Shown here: piece after piece, positions 9,067 through 19,330 of the stretch
Position numbering within the stretch: the stretch's first letter is position 1
How the letters are laid out: every line of letters starts with the position of its first letter
DNA from: Tragulus kanchil
Lineage: Eukaryota > Chordata > Mammalia > Artiodactyla > Tragulidae
Reading direction: 5' to 3'
Length of the DNA: 64,000 nt
Assembly: GCA_022376925.1 (NCBI GenBank)
Contig: JAIOJX010000032.1
Span: 207,076,939-207,140,938 of the forward strand
Notes under the pieces: model-generated
What the model was told of the DNA's origin: nothing
Database searches by the model: none
The model's input: only the letters and a program-made list of their open reading frames with translations
Position numbers and translations under genes: made by a program

Positions 9067-11183
9067 GGAAGACGGAGCGGCAGTGAGTTGGCAAATTTAC
9101 TAAGTATCACAAACAGAACCATTAGAATGGGTGAATTTTATGGTGTATTATATTTAACCACCTTAATAAGGCTCTTAAAAATATTCTTCATCACAATATG
9201 TTAGAGAAGAAATGCAAAAGGATGAGTAGATAAAATCAGGACAATAGAAATTTTTTTAGATGCCCAAAATACTACTAGCAAGATACCCCAAAATGCTCAA
9301 CAGTGACTATAAGACAGACTCGGAGACACGGAGAACAGAGCTGTGGTGGCCAAGGGGGAGGGAGGGAGTTTGGAATTGGCAGAAGCAAACTATTACATAC
9401 AGAATGGATAAGCAACAAGGTCTTGCTCTATAGCACAGGGAACTACATGCAATATCCTGGGATAAACCATAGGAGAAAAGAATATGAAAAAGGATGTATA
9501 TATGTGTATACATGTGTATGTATATGCATATATAACTGAATCACTTTGCTGTACCACAGAAAATAACGGCTGGGATCAAGGGCAGTTTAAGTTTCCATAT
9601 GCTACTTTTCTAACTTCTCCAGATTTTCCACAGTGAACATACATTATTTTTATAATTATGAATTTAGCAATGAAGGTTTCTTTCCTTCACAATTCACTCT
9701 GGCCTGAAGTTCTCATTCGGCTTCCTTTCTTCCTGCCTACATGAATGTCTCTCTGGGGCAGGCTTAGGGCCCCCTCTTCCAGGAAGGCATCCAGGGGAGG
9801 CACTGGGACCCCTAGTGGCTTTCGTGAGCTAGACTTGTAAAACCTGAGGATCCTCCTTCTCCAGCAGACTAAAGGCCAGGCCCAGGCTCAGGAGGCCTCA
9901 CAGGGCCTCGCCATTACTGCTACCCACCCTTCGTGCGGATGTGAGAGTTGGATCATAAAGAAGGCTGAGCATCAAAGAACGGATGCTTTCAAACTGTGGT
10001 GCTGGAGACGACTCTGGAGAGTCCCTTGGACAGCGAGGAGATCAAACCAGTCAATCCTAAAGGAGATCAACCCTGAATATTCATTGGAAGAACTCACGCT
10101 GAAGCTCCAGTACGCTGGCCACCTGTTGCCAAAAGCCAACTCATTGGAAAAGACTGATGCTGGGAAAGACGGAGGGCAGGAGGAGAAGGGGATGGCAGAC
10201 GATGGCATCGTCGACTCAGTGGACATGAATTAGAGCAAACTCTGGGAGACAGCGAAGGACAGGGGAGCCGGGGGTGGTCCAGCCCATGATGCTGCAAAGA
10301 GTCACACAACAGCAAATTCATTCGTGGAGCCCTGTGTGGTCAGGCACGGTGGCAGGAGACCTCCACAAGCCTGGAAAGTCAGTCTCACCGACTTCTTTCT
10401 GCACAGCCAGGAGGATCAGAGAGGAGAGGCCCTTACCCAGGGATGCACGGTCGGTCAGCCGTGAAGGGGAGATCTGAACCAGTTAGCCATTGACTCCGGG
10501 CCATTGGCTCTTGGCCGGCTTGCCCCTGGCATCTTACTGTTCCCGTCACTGGCATATCAGGGCCAAACACATATCTCGCTGCAGTCTCAGATGACCACTT
10601 CCCTCCCTCCCCCGCCCTCCCTTGCCCTGGCTCAGCCCCAGCCGGCACCCTCCCCCTGCAACACTTCTTCACACCCCGTGAGCCTCTGTGCCCTCTTCCT
10701 GCAGCTCAGGGGGACAGGCATGAGGGGAGGCAGGAAGGCAAGGGCAACGCGCAAGGACATCTGCCCCAGACCACCTCCCTTGCTGCACTCAGCCCTCCAA
10801 CAAGCTTTTCCTGAGTACCTGCCACCTGCCAGCTACGTCCTGTGGGGGCATAAAGAGAGAAGCTCTTCCGGCCCTCGAGAAGCTTATGACGAGCACCTAA
10901 CAAGCCCTGAGCAACCACTGCACCGCCAGGAAACCCACTAGGAGCGACAGCCATGACGGCGAGCCTGGAGGGCTGAGGCCGGGGTGCTGCCTCCCAGAGG
11001 ACGCACGGCTGCCTGGTGAGGCTGCCAAGAGCTGGGCTCCGTGGACGGCAAAGGGGTCACACGGGGAGCCCCGAGAGGAGGGCGCTGCCGGGGCTGACAC
11101 ACGGGCAAAGGCGCAGCGGCCGGAAGCGCCAGCCAGGCTGAAGGCAGGAAAAAGGCTGGGCAGGCTCCACCTCCCGTCCTTAC

Positions 11184-11325
11184 CTGGAGGGAGATGGCAG
11201 GGCTGCGTGTTGCAGGCCTCTACCTCCACAGGCTTGGACGGCTGCAGGCTCCCGCAGTGGCCGGGCGGCCCCAGGGCACAGGCCACCTGGCGCCTCCGAG
11301 TGCCCGAGCTGCAGCTCTTGGAGCA
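11184..11325 (-). CDS. PAPLN: PAPLN coding exon 13 (left copy): TSP1-5 C-terminal part
   Basis: 142-bp exon from GGCCTCAG to CCTCCAG/GTAAGG, phase 0 to 1. It reads CSKSCSSGTRRRQVACALGP, then a KPVEVEACNTQPCHLPP end. It has the thrombospondin type 1 CSKSCSSG and CNTQPC motifs. Together with the end of exon 12 (WGL) it forms the fifth TSP1 repeat. This copy has Val in KPVEVE. Confidence 0.94.
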
Positions 11326-11470
11326 CTGAGGCCCCGGGTGGGAGTGGGAAGAGAGAACACGCCACATAAGGAGAGAGACCCTGGGGCTGGGGGGCGCCCA
11401 TAAGGCAGAGGAAGGGGCAGGTGCCTCGTCCTGTGGGGCAGGCCCAAGGAGAGGCACAGAGGCAGCTTCC

Positions 11471-11497
11471 TGTCAGGGTCAGGGTCAGGGTCAGGGA
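11471..11497 (+). repeat. Short GTCAGG hexamer array
   Basis: About four tandem copies of a GTCAGG/AGGGTC hexamer in the intron between exons 12 and 13; repeated at about 12557-12583. Not the vertebrate telomere unit. Confidence 0.8.
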
Positions 11498-11551
11498 GTG
11501 GGAAGTGGGTATGGGGTGGGAGGGGGTGAGAGGGGCGGGAGGAGTACTCAC

Positions 11552-11734
11552 TAGACCCCAGGCACCCATGCGCCAGGCCTGGTCATCGACAGGGGGACAG
11601 TCCTCATGCACGCAGGGCTCAGTGAGCGGGGGGCGCTCCTCCAGGGAGCACGCCGTGGCAGGGAGCAGAGACCCCTCTTCACCCTGGCAGGTGATGCTCC
11701 GCCTCCGGACCCCGGCACCGCAGCTGACAGAGCA
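11552..11734 (-). CDS. PAPLN: PAPLN coding exon 12 (left copy): TSP1-4
   Basis: 183-bp exon, phase 0 to 0, from CTTGCAG to GGTCTA/GTGAGT. It encodes CSVSCGAGVRRRSITC, CSLEERPPLTEPCVHEDCPP and DQAWRMGAWGL. It contains the full cysteine set of a TSP1 repeat plus the Trp-containing lead-in to TSP1-5. Confidence 0.94.
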
Positions 11735-12268
11735 CTGCAAGGACGGGCTGTCAACATGAGCTGGTCCTCGCCCAGCTGGAGGTCCATCAGCCTGGCTTGG
11801 GACAGGCATGAGGGAGGCAGGAAGGCAAGGGCAACGCGCAAGGACATCTGCCCCAGACCACCTCCCTTGCTGCACTCAGCCCTCCAACAAGCTTTTCCTG
11901 AGTACCTGCCACCTGCCAGCTACGTCCTGTGGGGCATAAGAGAGAAGCTCTTCCGGCCCTCGAGAAGCTTATGACGAGCACCTAACAAGCCCTGAGCAAC
12001 CACTGCACCGCCAGGAAACCCACTAGGAGCGACAGCCATGACGGCGAGCCTGGAGGGCTGAGGCCGGGGTGCTGCCTCCCAGAGGACGCACGGCTGCCTG
12101 GTGAGGCTGCCAAGAGCTGGGCTCCGTGGACGGCAAAGGGGTCACACGGGGAGCCCCGAGAGGAGGGCGCTGCCGGGGCTGACACACGGGCAAAGGCGCA
12201 GCGGCCGGAAGCGCCAGCCAGGCTGAAGGCAGGAAAAAGGCTGGGCAGGCTCCACCTCCCGTCCTTAC

Positions 12269-12410
12269 CTGGAGGGAGATGGCAGGGCTGCGTGTTGCAG
12301 GCCTCTACCTCCGCAGGCTTGGACGGCTGCAGGCTCCCGCAGTGGCCGGGCGGCCCCAGGGCACAGGCCACCTGGCGCCTCCGAGTGCCCGAGCTGCAGC
12401 TCTTGGAGCA
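12269..12410 (-). CDS. PAPLN: PAPLN coding exon 13 (right copy)
   Basis: Second copy of 11184-11325 with identical splice sites. It reads KPAEVE where the left copy reads KPVEVE, from one T/C difference on the minus strand. The human residue is Val as I recall it. Confidence 0.92.
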
Positions 12411-12636
12411 CTGAGGCCCCGGGTGGGAGTGGGAAGAGAGAACACGCCACATAAGGAGAGAGACCCTGGGGCTGGGGGGCGCCCATAAGGCAGAGGAAGG
12501 GGCAGGTGCCTCGTCCTGTGGGGCAGGCCCAAGGAGAGGCACAGAGGCAGCTTCCTGTCAGGGTCAGGGTCAGGGTCAGGGAGTGGGAAGTGGGTATGGG
12601 GTGGGAGGGGGTGAGAGAGGAGGGAGGAGTACTCAC

Positions 12637-12819
12637 TAGACCCCAGGCACCCATGCGCCAGGCCTGGTCATCGACAGGGGGACAGTCCTCATGCACGCAG
12701 GGCTCAGTGAGCGGGGGGCGCTCCTCCAGGGAGCACGCCGTGGCAGGGAGCAGAGACCCCTCTTCACCCTGGCAGGTGATGCTCCGCCTCCGGACCCCGG
12801 CACCGCAGCTGACAGAGCA
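12637..12819 (-). CDS. PAPLN: PAPLN coding exon 12 (right copy)
   Basis: Second copy of 11552-11734, same splice sites, no coding difference noticed. The intron just beyond its donor differs (GAGAGAGGAGGGAGG here against GAGAGGGGCGGGAGG). Confidence 0.92.
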
Positions 12820-13326
12820 CTGCAAGGACGGGGCTGTCAACATGAGCTGGTCCTCGCCCAGCTGGAGGTCCATCAGCCTGGCTTGGGGAGCAGACAGTAC
12901 TCTATGGCCTCAGTTCAGTTCACAGCCCAGAGAGGCTGAGTCACCTTCCTGAGGTCACACAGCCTGAACCACAGCTGCAAACAACAGGCTGAGATGCACT
13001 TCCCTTCATTTGCAATTGGTACACACGTAGGTACTGAAAGCAGGGACCAGCAGCCCAGCTCTTCCCTCACCCTCAATATGCCCGGCTTCTTTCCACCGCA
13101 GCAGCCTTTCCCAGCCCGCCTGGACCCTAGAGGAGGAGGAGCCCTGGAGCAGCAGCCTAAGCCCCTACTCCTAGTGCCAGCCTTGACCACAGTTTCTGGG
13201 ACCTCCTGGCAGATGACAAGCCAGGAGGTCCCCAGCAGATGACAAGCCTCCCAGCCCTGCCCAGCGGCTGCCCAGGCCCGCCCCCAGCTCCTGATGTCCA
13301 CCCCTCCTAGCAGGGCCGGGCCTCAC
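12820..13326. other. PAPLN intron 11 (as assembled)
   Basis: Contains a weak MIR-like remnant at about 12905-12990 (AGAGAGGCTGAGTCACC, AGGTCACACAGCCTG) and the start of overlap 5. No coding signal. Confidence 0.6.
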
Positions 13327-13534
13327 CTCGCCCCAGGGCTCCACGCGCCAGGCTGCACAGCGCTGCAGGCTGCAGGCCTGTGTGGCAGGGGGCTTCTCGG
13401 GCAGACTCTCACACTCAGCGTCCTCGGCAGCCTCCTGGACACCAGTCCCATCGGACAAGACGCAGTAGACAGAGCGGGACTGGGAGCCGCCCCCACAAGA
13501 GGCCGAGCAGGGTGTCCAGGGCCCCGTCTTCCAG
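13327..13534 (-). CDS. PAPLN: PAPLN coding exon 11 (left copy): TSP1-3
   Basis: 208-bp exon, phase 2 to 0, from CCCACCAG to GGCGAG/GTGAGG. It encodes WKTGPWTPCSASCGGGSQSR, then SVYCVLSDGTGVQEAAEDAE, and ends QACSLQRCAAWRVEPWGE. WTPCSASCGGG is a classic TSP1 start. The terminal WGE leads into CSVSCG of exon 12. Confidence 0.94.
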
Positions 13535-14410
13535 CTGGTGGGGAGCAGGAGAGCAGTGAGGTGGGCCCTGCAGCGGGGGCGGAGGTCTGGCCCGAGGGGG
13601 CCCAGGAACAGAGGGGACCCCCCCAGCCCATCCGCTGAGCGTCAGGCTGTGCAGGTGAGGGGCAGAGAGCCCTGCCCAAAGGCCCAGGCCCAGCCCTGCT
13701 CACGCGCTTCCACCGCGGGGCGCTGCTGCCTGCGCACACGGAGCCTGCTGCCCCTCTCAGCACTCCTGTCCTCACCTACACCCCTTCCTGCTTCTCCCCA
13801 GCTCCCCACCACCCCAGCCAGACTCCAGTCCCTCCAGATCCGACCTTAGCGCGGGGCATCTCCCCAAGAGGCCGCGATCGCCAGGACCTGGACGAAAGGG
13901 CCAGCGCCACCGCACGTGCAAAGCCAAGCCTACCACCAACGCAAGAGACCCGCTGCCACCAAGGCCACAGGGTGGAAGGACAGCACAGTCCTGCAGGGAG
14001 CTAGTGGCCCAAGGATTACCTGTTCCTGCACACTCGCTGGGCCCCAGCAAGGTGCCACGCTCTGGGCCGGGGCAGGTAAGAGGTCCTTGATGCACAAACA
14101 AAGGCCATGCCGATGCCTGGGCCCCTGGGCACGAGCCCTGGCCACTCCTTGGCCCCTGCCAGCTGGGCCCCCCCGAAACCGACTGGCCCCTCACTTCCCC
14201 CTGCATGGACCCTAGAGGAGGAGGAGCCCTGAGCAGCAGCCTAAGCCCCTACTCCTAGTGCCAGCCTTGACCACAGTTTCTGGGACCTCCTGGCAGATGA
14301 CAAGCCAGGAGGTCCCCAGCAGATGACAAGCCTCCCAGCCCTGCCCAGCGGCTGCCCAGGCCCGCCCCCAGCTCCTGATGTCCACCCCTCCTAGCAGGGC
14401 CGGGCCTCAC

Positions 14411-14618
14411 CTCGCCCCAGGGCTCCACGCGCCAGGCTGCACAGCGCTGCAGGCTGCAGGCCTGTGTGGCAGGGGGCTTCTCGGGCAGACTCTCACACTC
14501 AGCGTCCTCGGCAGCCTCCTGGACACCAGTCCCATCGGACAAGACGCAGTAGACAGAGCGGGACTGGGAGCCGCCCCCACAAGAGGCTGAGCAGGGTGTC
14601 CAGGGCCCCGTCTTCCAG
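14411..14618 (-). CDS. PAPLN: PAPLN coding exon 11 (right copy)
   Basis: Second copy of 13327-13534. It differs by a synonymous TCG/TCA serine change in CSAS, and by one base just outside the acceptor. Both copies are open. Confidence 0.92.
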
Positions 14619-15515
14619 CTGGCGGGGAGCAGGAGAGCAGTGAGGTGGGCCCTGCAGCGGGGGCGGAGGTCTGGCCCGAGGGGGCCCAGGAACAGAGGGG
14701 ACCCCCCCAGCCCATCCGCTGAGCGTCAGGCTGTGCAGGTGAGGGGCAGAGAGCCCTGCCCAAAGGCCCAGGCCCAGCCCTGCTCACGCGCTTCCACCGC
14801 GGGGCGCTGCTGCCTGCGCACACGGAGCCTGCTGCCCCTCTCAGCACTCCTGTCCTCACCTACACCCCTTCCTGCTTCTCCCCAGCTCCCCACCACCCCA
14901 GCCAGACTCCAGTCCCTCCAGATCCGACCTTAGCGCGGGGCATCTCCCCAAGAGGCCGCGATCGCCAGGACCTGGACGAAAGGGCCAGCGCCACCGCACG
15001 TGCAAAGCCAAGCCTACCACCAACGCAAGAGACCCGCTGCCACCAAGGCCACAGGGTGGAAGGACAGCACAGTCCTGCAGGGAGCTAGTGGCCCAAGGAT
15101 TACCTGTTCCTGCACACTCGCTGGGCCCCAGCAAGGTGCCACGCTCTGGGCCGGGGCAGGTAAGAGGTCCTTGATGCACAAACAAAGGCCATGCCGATGC
15201 CCGTGGGCCCCTGGGCACGAGCCCTGGCCCACTCCTTGGCCCCTGCCAGCTCACACCGACGGGGCCTCCCACTTCTCCAGGCCTCCTACCACCAGCCTGG
15301 ACATTCCAGGCACCGTGTGGGCTCACGAGGGTGGGTAGAACTGCCCAGGGTCTCACCCTCAAGCCCCCCACTGCCTCCTCCCATCGCCAGCCATAGCTGG
15401 GAGGAGCCTCCCAACCTCTTCGTTTACCCAACACCTAAAGCAGCTGAGGGACCCCACCTGCTTCCCACCCAAGAGCTTGGGTCCTGCCCGGGCAGAGGGG
15501 CTGGCAGGGCCTCAC
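14619..15515. other. PAPLN intron 10
   Basis: GC-rich intron holding the right end of overlap 5. No transposon or coding signal recognised. Confidence 0.6.
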
Positions 15516-15642
15516 CGCTTGGTGTGCGGGCAGGGCTGCGGGCTGCAGGGGCGGCGGTCAGCCGGCCGCGGCTGGCGCTGGCACAGGTGCTCGGGGTAGA
15601 CCTCGTTGTCCATGGTGCAGAACACGGGGCGAGTCTGCTGAC
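15516..15642 (-). CDS. PAPLN: PAPLN coding exon 10: TSP1-2 second half
   Basis: 127-bp exon, phase 1 to 2, from CCTCTGCAG to AAGCG/GTGAGG. It encodes GQQTRPVFCTMDNEVYPEHL followed by CQRQPRPADRRPC and PQPCPHTKR. It completes the TSP1-2 repeat begun by SWGDCSAECGGG in exon 9. Single-copy. Confidence 0.94.
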
Positions 15643-16076
15643 CTGCAGAGGCCGGGCCACAGCCGGCACCGGGTCAGTCCACGTTGACCAAGTGCCTTCT
15701 CTGGGCCTGCTCCCTTCTGGACACACCGCCTTGATGAAGCCTCAGCGATCCCCTGGGGTAGGTGGCCATCGCCACCTCTGAGGCTCAGGGAGGGACACAT
15801 ACGGGTGATGGGGCCCTGCTGACACCGGGGTCACTGGCTCCAGGCCGGCCCTCCGCTGCCAATGGAATACTGTCTCCTAGGAGGTGCCACTGCTCTGGGG
15901 AAGCCCTCTGGCTCGCCTAGTTAAGAGGGTGGGGCTCGAGGCCCCCCACCCCTGGGTTTGCCCAAGGTGCCCCCCGACACACGCGCATCCTATTTGTCCA
16001 CCTCCCCCCTCGGCTGGAGCCGCTGGAGAGCCGAGCCTGACCGCTGCCGCGCCCCGCCCCAGGCCGCCGCCCTCAC
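15643..16076. other. PAPLN intron 9
   Basis: About 430 bp of GC-rich intron between exons 9 and 10. Nothing else recognised. Confidence 0.6.
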
Positions 16077-16200
16077 CTCCGCCACACTCAGCGCTGCAGT
16101 CGCCCCACGAGCCGTGGCTCCAGCTGAAGCCGGGCCGGGGGGCGCCCAGGGGCAGGTGGTACTCGAAGCGCACGCCCGGGTTGGACTCCTGGCTGAGGAG
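16077..16200 (-). CDS. PAPLN: PAPLN coding exon 9: spacer end and TSP1-2 start
   Basis: 124-bp exon, phase 0 to 1, from CTGCGCAG to GGCGGAG/GTGAGG. It encodes LLSQESNPGVRFEYHLPLGA and PGFSWSHGSWGDCSAECGGG. The first part is the end of the ADAMTS spacer beta region; WSHGSWGDCSAECGGG is the lead of TSP1-2. Confidence 0.94.
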
Positions 16201-16316
16201 CTGCGCAGGAGGATCCCCACTGAGGCCGGACCCGGGGGCCGCCCCCGCTCGCCCCGCAGCCCTCCTTCCGGCCTCTTGGGGACCAGGGGTCCCCACGCTC
16301 CCACCACCCCGCTCAC

Positions 16317-16489
16317 CTCAATGACCAGGGGCTCCGAGGTGGGGCCGCGGGCGTGGAGCCGCTCGGGCGCCAGGTCCCCCTCGGCGCCCCGCTCGTAGTG
16401 CAGGAGGGTGCTGGCGGCCGGCAGGGCGCGGGCGCCCGCGATGGTCCACTGGCCGTTGAGGTAGTAGTCGCCTCGGATGCTCTTCACCG
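16317..16489 (-). CDS. PAPLN: PAPLN coding exon 8: ADAMTS spacer
   Basis: 173-bp exon, phase 1 to 0, from TTGCACAG to ATTGAG/GTGAGC. It encodes VKSIRGDYYLNGQWTIAGAR, then STLLHYERGAEGDLAPERLH and TSEPLVIE. The YYLNGxWTI and LHYER motifs are typical of the ADAMTS/papilin spacer 1 domain. Confidence 0.94.
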
Positions 16490-16577
16490 CTGTGCAAGGG
16501 GGGCTCCCCCGTCAGCGGCCGGGGCAGGACCCGCCTCCCCTCCACAGCCCCACCCCAGCCCCCCAAACTGTCCTCAC

Positions 16578-16658
16578 CCAGGAAATTCCTGCTGGCGGCT
16601 GCCTCCTCGATGTGGATGCTGGTGGCCCCCACGGGGACAATGAGGATCTGGTTGTAGC
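16578..16658 (-). CDS. PAPLN: PAPLN coding exon 7: ADAMTS spacer start
   Basis: 81-bp exon, phase 1 to 1, from GCCCCCCAG to TTCCTGG/GTGAGG. It encodes GYNQILIVPVGATSIHIEEA and ASRNFL. The IVPxGATSIxIxE signature marks the first strands of the spacer domain in ADAMTS and ADAMTSL proteins. Confidence 0.94.
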
Positions 16659-17114
16659 CTGGGGGGCAGAGAGCCCCTGGGATCACCAGCCACAGGGAGG
16701 CAGTGGCCCTGTACACCTGCACGGCGCTCAGGGGGTCGGGGAAGGGCAGGGAGGACACAGCAGGGCTGGGCTTGGGGGTGCTCCCGGAGGAGGAGACAGC
16801 TGTACAAAGGCCGGCGGGGTGGGCACGGCCAGCGCCCAAACTGACCGGCAGGGGAGGGGACAGATGGGGACAACGGGGGAGGGGGTGAGGATGCGCCCAG
16901 CTGGTCACTGGGTGAGTGGGCGGATACCCTCACGTGAGCCCAAAGGCTCCTGGGCAAGGGTCTGGCCTCGTCCCTGAGGCGCGACCTCAGGCCTTGCACG
17001 ACCTGAGCGCCAGATCAGAGCCCCTCAGCGCCACGAGTGACTCGGCCAGTGAGCAGACAGGGGCAGGCGACAGACCCTGGTGGGAGCCGTTGGCAGACGC
17101 CATGAGGACCCCAC
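16659..17114. other. PAPLN intron 6
   Basis: About 456 bp; no repeat or conserved signal recognised apart from splice sites. Confidence 0.6.
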
Positions 17115-17238
17115 CTCTGCTGAGGTCGTTGGCGTCAAAGACGCCTGTGACGGGGTAGCAGGTGGTGCCGTCACCCCCACACCGCAGACACTTGTCCTCC
17201 TGCTTCGACGAGTCCAGGCTGTAGTCACAGCCGACGAC
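17115..17238 (-). CDS. PAPLN: PAPLN coding exon 6: cysteine-rich region
   Basis: 124-bp exon, phase 0 to 1, from CCTGGCAG to AGCAGAG/GTGGGG. It encodes VVGCDYSLDSSKQEDKCLRC, GGDGTTCYPVTG and FDANDLSR. The VxGCDxxLxSxxxEDKCxxCGGDxxxC pattern is the conserved end of the ADAMTS cysteine-rich domain. Single-copy, just outside overlap 6. Confidence 0.95.
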
Positions 17239-18029
17239 CTGCCAGGCAGAGCGGAGAGGAGACCGGGGATGCACTCGACCCCTGGCCGCCCGGCCAGTCC
17301 AGGAGGCGCTGTGACCATTCACCAGCCGTGGGGGCCGAGTCAGCCTCGAGCCAGGCCCGTGGATGACCATCGCCTCTCCTCCCTGTGTGGCACCTGAGTC
17401 CCCATCTCTGGCAACAGCACCTCACTTTCCTTTAGAATCTCACCCCCGTCCCAGGGGGAAAGGATCTGCTCCATGAAGTGTGGAAGTGTGGACACAGCTT
17501 CCCGGCAGCAGCCCTGGGCCGCTCAGCACCCTGTGCGCTGTGCTCGAGGCATATCAGGGAGCCACCGGCCAGGACAAGCCAGAGGCGACCCCAGGTCACT
17601 GGAACTCCTGGAAAGAGGGCGCCCTGCCCCAGGGGGTTGGCCAGACGGGAAGAAGGAAACCTGGGGCTGTGGGCCATCTTCACACCTCACCAGAAGAACT
17701 TGCCTGACCCTCAGCAGAGGGGAGGAAAGGTAAGCCAGGAAACTTCCAGAGCAACCTTCAAGCCCCTGCAGCCAGCCAGCCCCTCTCTCAGTGGCTTTTT
17801 TCCCCCTAAGTCCCTTTTAGTTGGACTTCAATAACTTGCCACCTAGCGGGTTCCTCTTAACAGCAGTTTTCAAAAGGAAAAGCTAAGAGGGCTGCAGGGC
17901 ATCAGCGATGCAAGGCACCTCAGAAGCTAGTCTTGAGAAGACATCCCAGTCATGAAGTGCAGGGCAGGTGGACATCCTGCAGTGAGCCCCAGGCCATCGG
18001 GTGGGGTGGGAGCAGCAGGTACTACTCAC
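17239..18029. other. PAPLN intron 5 (left copy region)
   Basis: Intron; from 17345 it belongs to overlap 6. No transposable element recognised. Confidence 0.6.
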
Positions 18030-18158
18030 CCGGCAGCTGCCATCCACACAGATGTCCCGTTTGCCAGGCTCACAGGGTGTTCCATCTACAACGGCCTCCT
18101 TGTGCTTGTAGTAGAAGCCCCGCCTTGGGGATGCAGTTCAGTTCACATTTGTTTGGGG
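18030..18158 (-). pseudogene. PAPLN: PAPLN coding exon 5 (left copy), frameshifted
   Basis: Same exon as 19200-19330 but 2 bp shorter. The plus strand reads GAAGCCCCGCCTTGG where the right copy has GAAGCTCTCGCCCTTGG. This shifts frame at IPKGESF. Splice sites match. Because the intact copy lies 1.17 kb away, this is best read as consensus error near a contig end. Confidence 0.88.
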
Positions 18159-19199
18159 CTGAGGCAAGCGAGAGAAGAACGTCAAGAGGCTGAGAAGGGT
18201 TCAAAGCCTGGCCAAGCAACAGTGAAATGTGGGCAGAGGCAAGAAACAGGCTCAGACACACACCCGTGTGCACAGACACACACACACACACAGTCCAGAG
18301 AGGAAGTCCTACAGTACCGCACTCCCAGTGGCTCAAATCCCACTCCCATTCCAGGGTGAAAGGACCTTCTCTGTGAAACTGCTACACCGCTGGAAATTAG
18401 GTTGAAGGAAAATCCCAGAAGAAGGGAAAAGCTAGACGCTTGAAGAGGTCTATCTCAGCATTACTATTTATAATAGTCTGAGCATCAGCTACTCTGTAAT
18501 TATTATCTACCATGCTCCTCGAGCCAGGCCCGTGGATGACCATCGCTCTCCTCTGTGTGGCACCTGAGTCCCCATCTATGGCAACAGCACCTCACTTTCC
18601 TTTAGAATCTCACCCCCGTCCCAGGGGGAAAGGATCTGCTCCATGAAGTGTGGAAGTGTGGACACAGCTTCCCGGCAGCAGCCCTGGGCCGCTCAGCACC
18701 CTGTGCGCTGTGCTCGAGGCATATCAGGGAGCCACCGGCCAGGACAAGCCAGAGGCGACCCCAGGTCACTGGAACTCCTGGAAAGAGGGCGCCCTGCCCC
18801 AGGGGGTTGGCCAGACGGGAAGAAGGAAACCTGGGGCTGTGGGCCATCTTCACACCTCACCAGAAGAACTTGCCTGACCCTCAGCAGAGGGGAGGAAAGG
18901 TAAGCCAGGAAACTTCCAGAGCAACCTTCAAGCCCCTGCAGCCAGCCAGCCCCTCTCTCAGTGGCTTTTTTCCCCCTAAGTCCCTTTTAGTTGGACTTCA
19001 ATAACTTGCCACCTAGCGGGTTCCTCTTAACAGCAGTTTTCAAAAGGAAAAGCTAAGAGGGCTGCAGGGCATCAGCGATGCAAGGCACCTCAGAAGCTAG
19101 TCTTGAGAAGACATCCCAGTCATGAAGTGCAGGGCAGGTGGACATCCTGCAGTGAGCCCCAGGCCATCGGGTGGGGTGGGAGCAGCAGGTACTACTCAC
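18159..19199. other. Intronic sequence between the two copies of PAPLN exon 5
   Basis: Contains a short CA run near 18279-18292 (again near 19449) and the overlap 6 junction at about 18517. It is probably not contiguous in the genome. Confidence 0.6.
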
Positions 19200-19330
19200 C
19201 CGGCAGCTGCCATCCACACAGATGTCCCGTTTGCCAGGCTCACAGGGTGTTCCATCTACAACGGCCTCCTTGTGCTTGTAGTAGAAGCTCTCGCCCTTGG
19301 GGATGCAGTTCAGTTCACATTTGTTTGGGG
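19200..19330 (-). CDS. PAPLN: PAPLN coding exon 5 (intact copy): cysteine-rich region
   Basis: 131-bp exon, phase 1 to 0, from TTGCCTCAG to TGCCGG/GTGAGT. It encodes [40 protein letters not shown] and SCR. The NKCxLxCxxKGxxFYY and DGTPC motifs are diagnostic of the ADAMTS/papilin cysteine-rich domain. Confidence 0.95.

Larger units (their letters stand above)
7987..10163. repeat. Tandem overlap 3: 7987-9087 repeated at 9088-10163
   Basis: Direct adjacent copy at a spacing of 1,101. It contains an L1 3'UTR and a BovB fragment. The first copy breaks off in a run of G at about 9061-9068, within GATGCTGGGAAAGACGGAG. Confidence 0.97.
5382..11183. other. PAPLN intron 13, repeat-rich and twice duplicated
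   Basis: Long intron containing L1 3' fragments, a nested CHR-2 SINE, a BovB fragment and two complete 1.1-kb overlaps, plus the start of a third. No exon-like sequence in papilin phase was found. After collapsing the copies it would be about 3.6 kb. Confidence 0.7.
10712..12887. repeat. Tandem overlap 4: about 10712-11799 repeated at about 11800-12887
   Basis: Direct adjacent copy at a spacing of 1,088, falling to 1,085 after small indels. It contains PAPLN coding exons 12 and 13. A substitution in exon 13 changes Val to Ala between the copies. Confidence 0.97.
13121..15253. repeat. Tandem overlap 5: 13121-14205 repeated at 14206-15253
   Basis: Direct adjacent copy at a spacing of 1,084-1,085. 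It contains PAPLN coding exon 11. The last 60 bp of the first copy (about 14145-14205) are scrambled relative to 15230-15300. Confidence 0.96.

Noticed and set aside
11471..11497. Interstitial telomere repeat
   Set aside because: The unit is GTCAGG/AGGGTC, not TTAGGG, and only about four copies are present.
11180..12873. Apparent real expansion of papilin TSP1 repeats (exons 12 and 13 present twice)
   Set aside because: Introns and flanks are duplicated with them at 98-100% identity. The same 1.1-kb duplication occurs 21 more times in unrelated sequence, and mammalian papilin has five TSP1 repeats.
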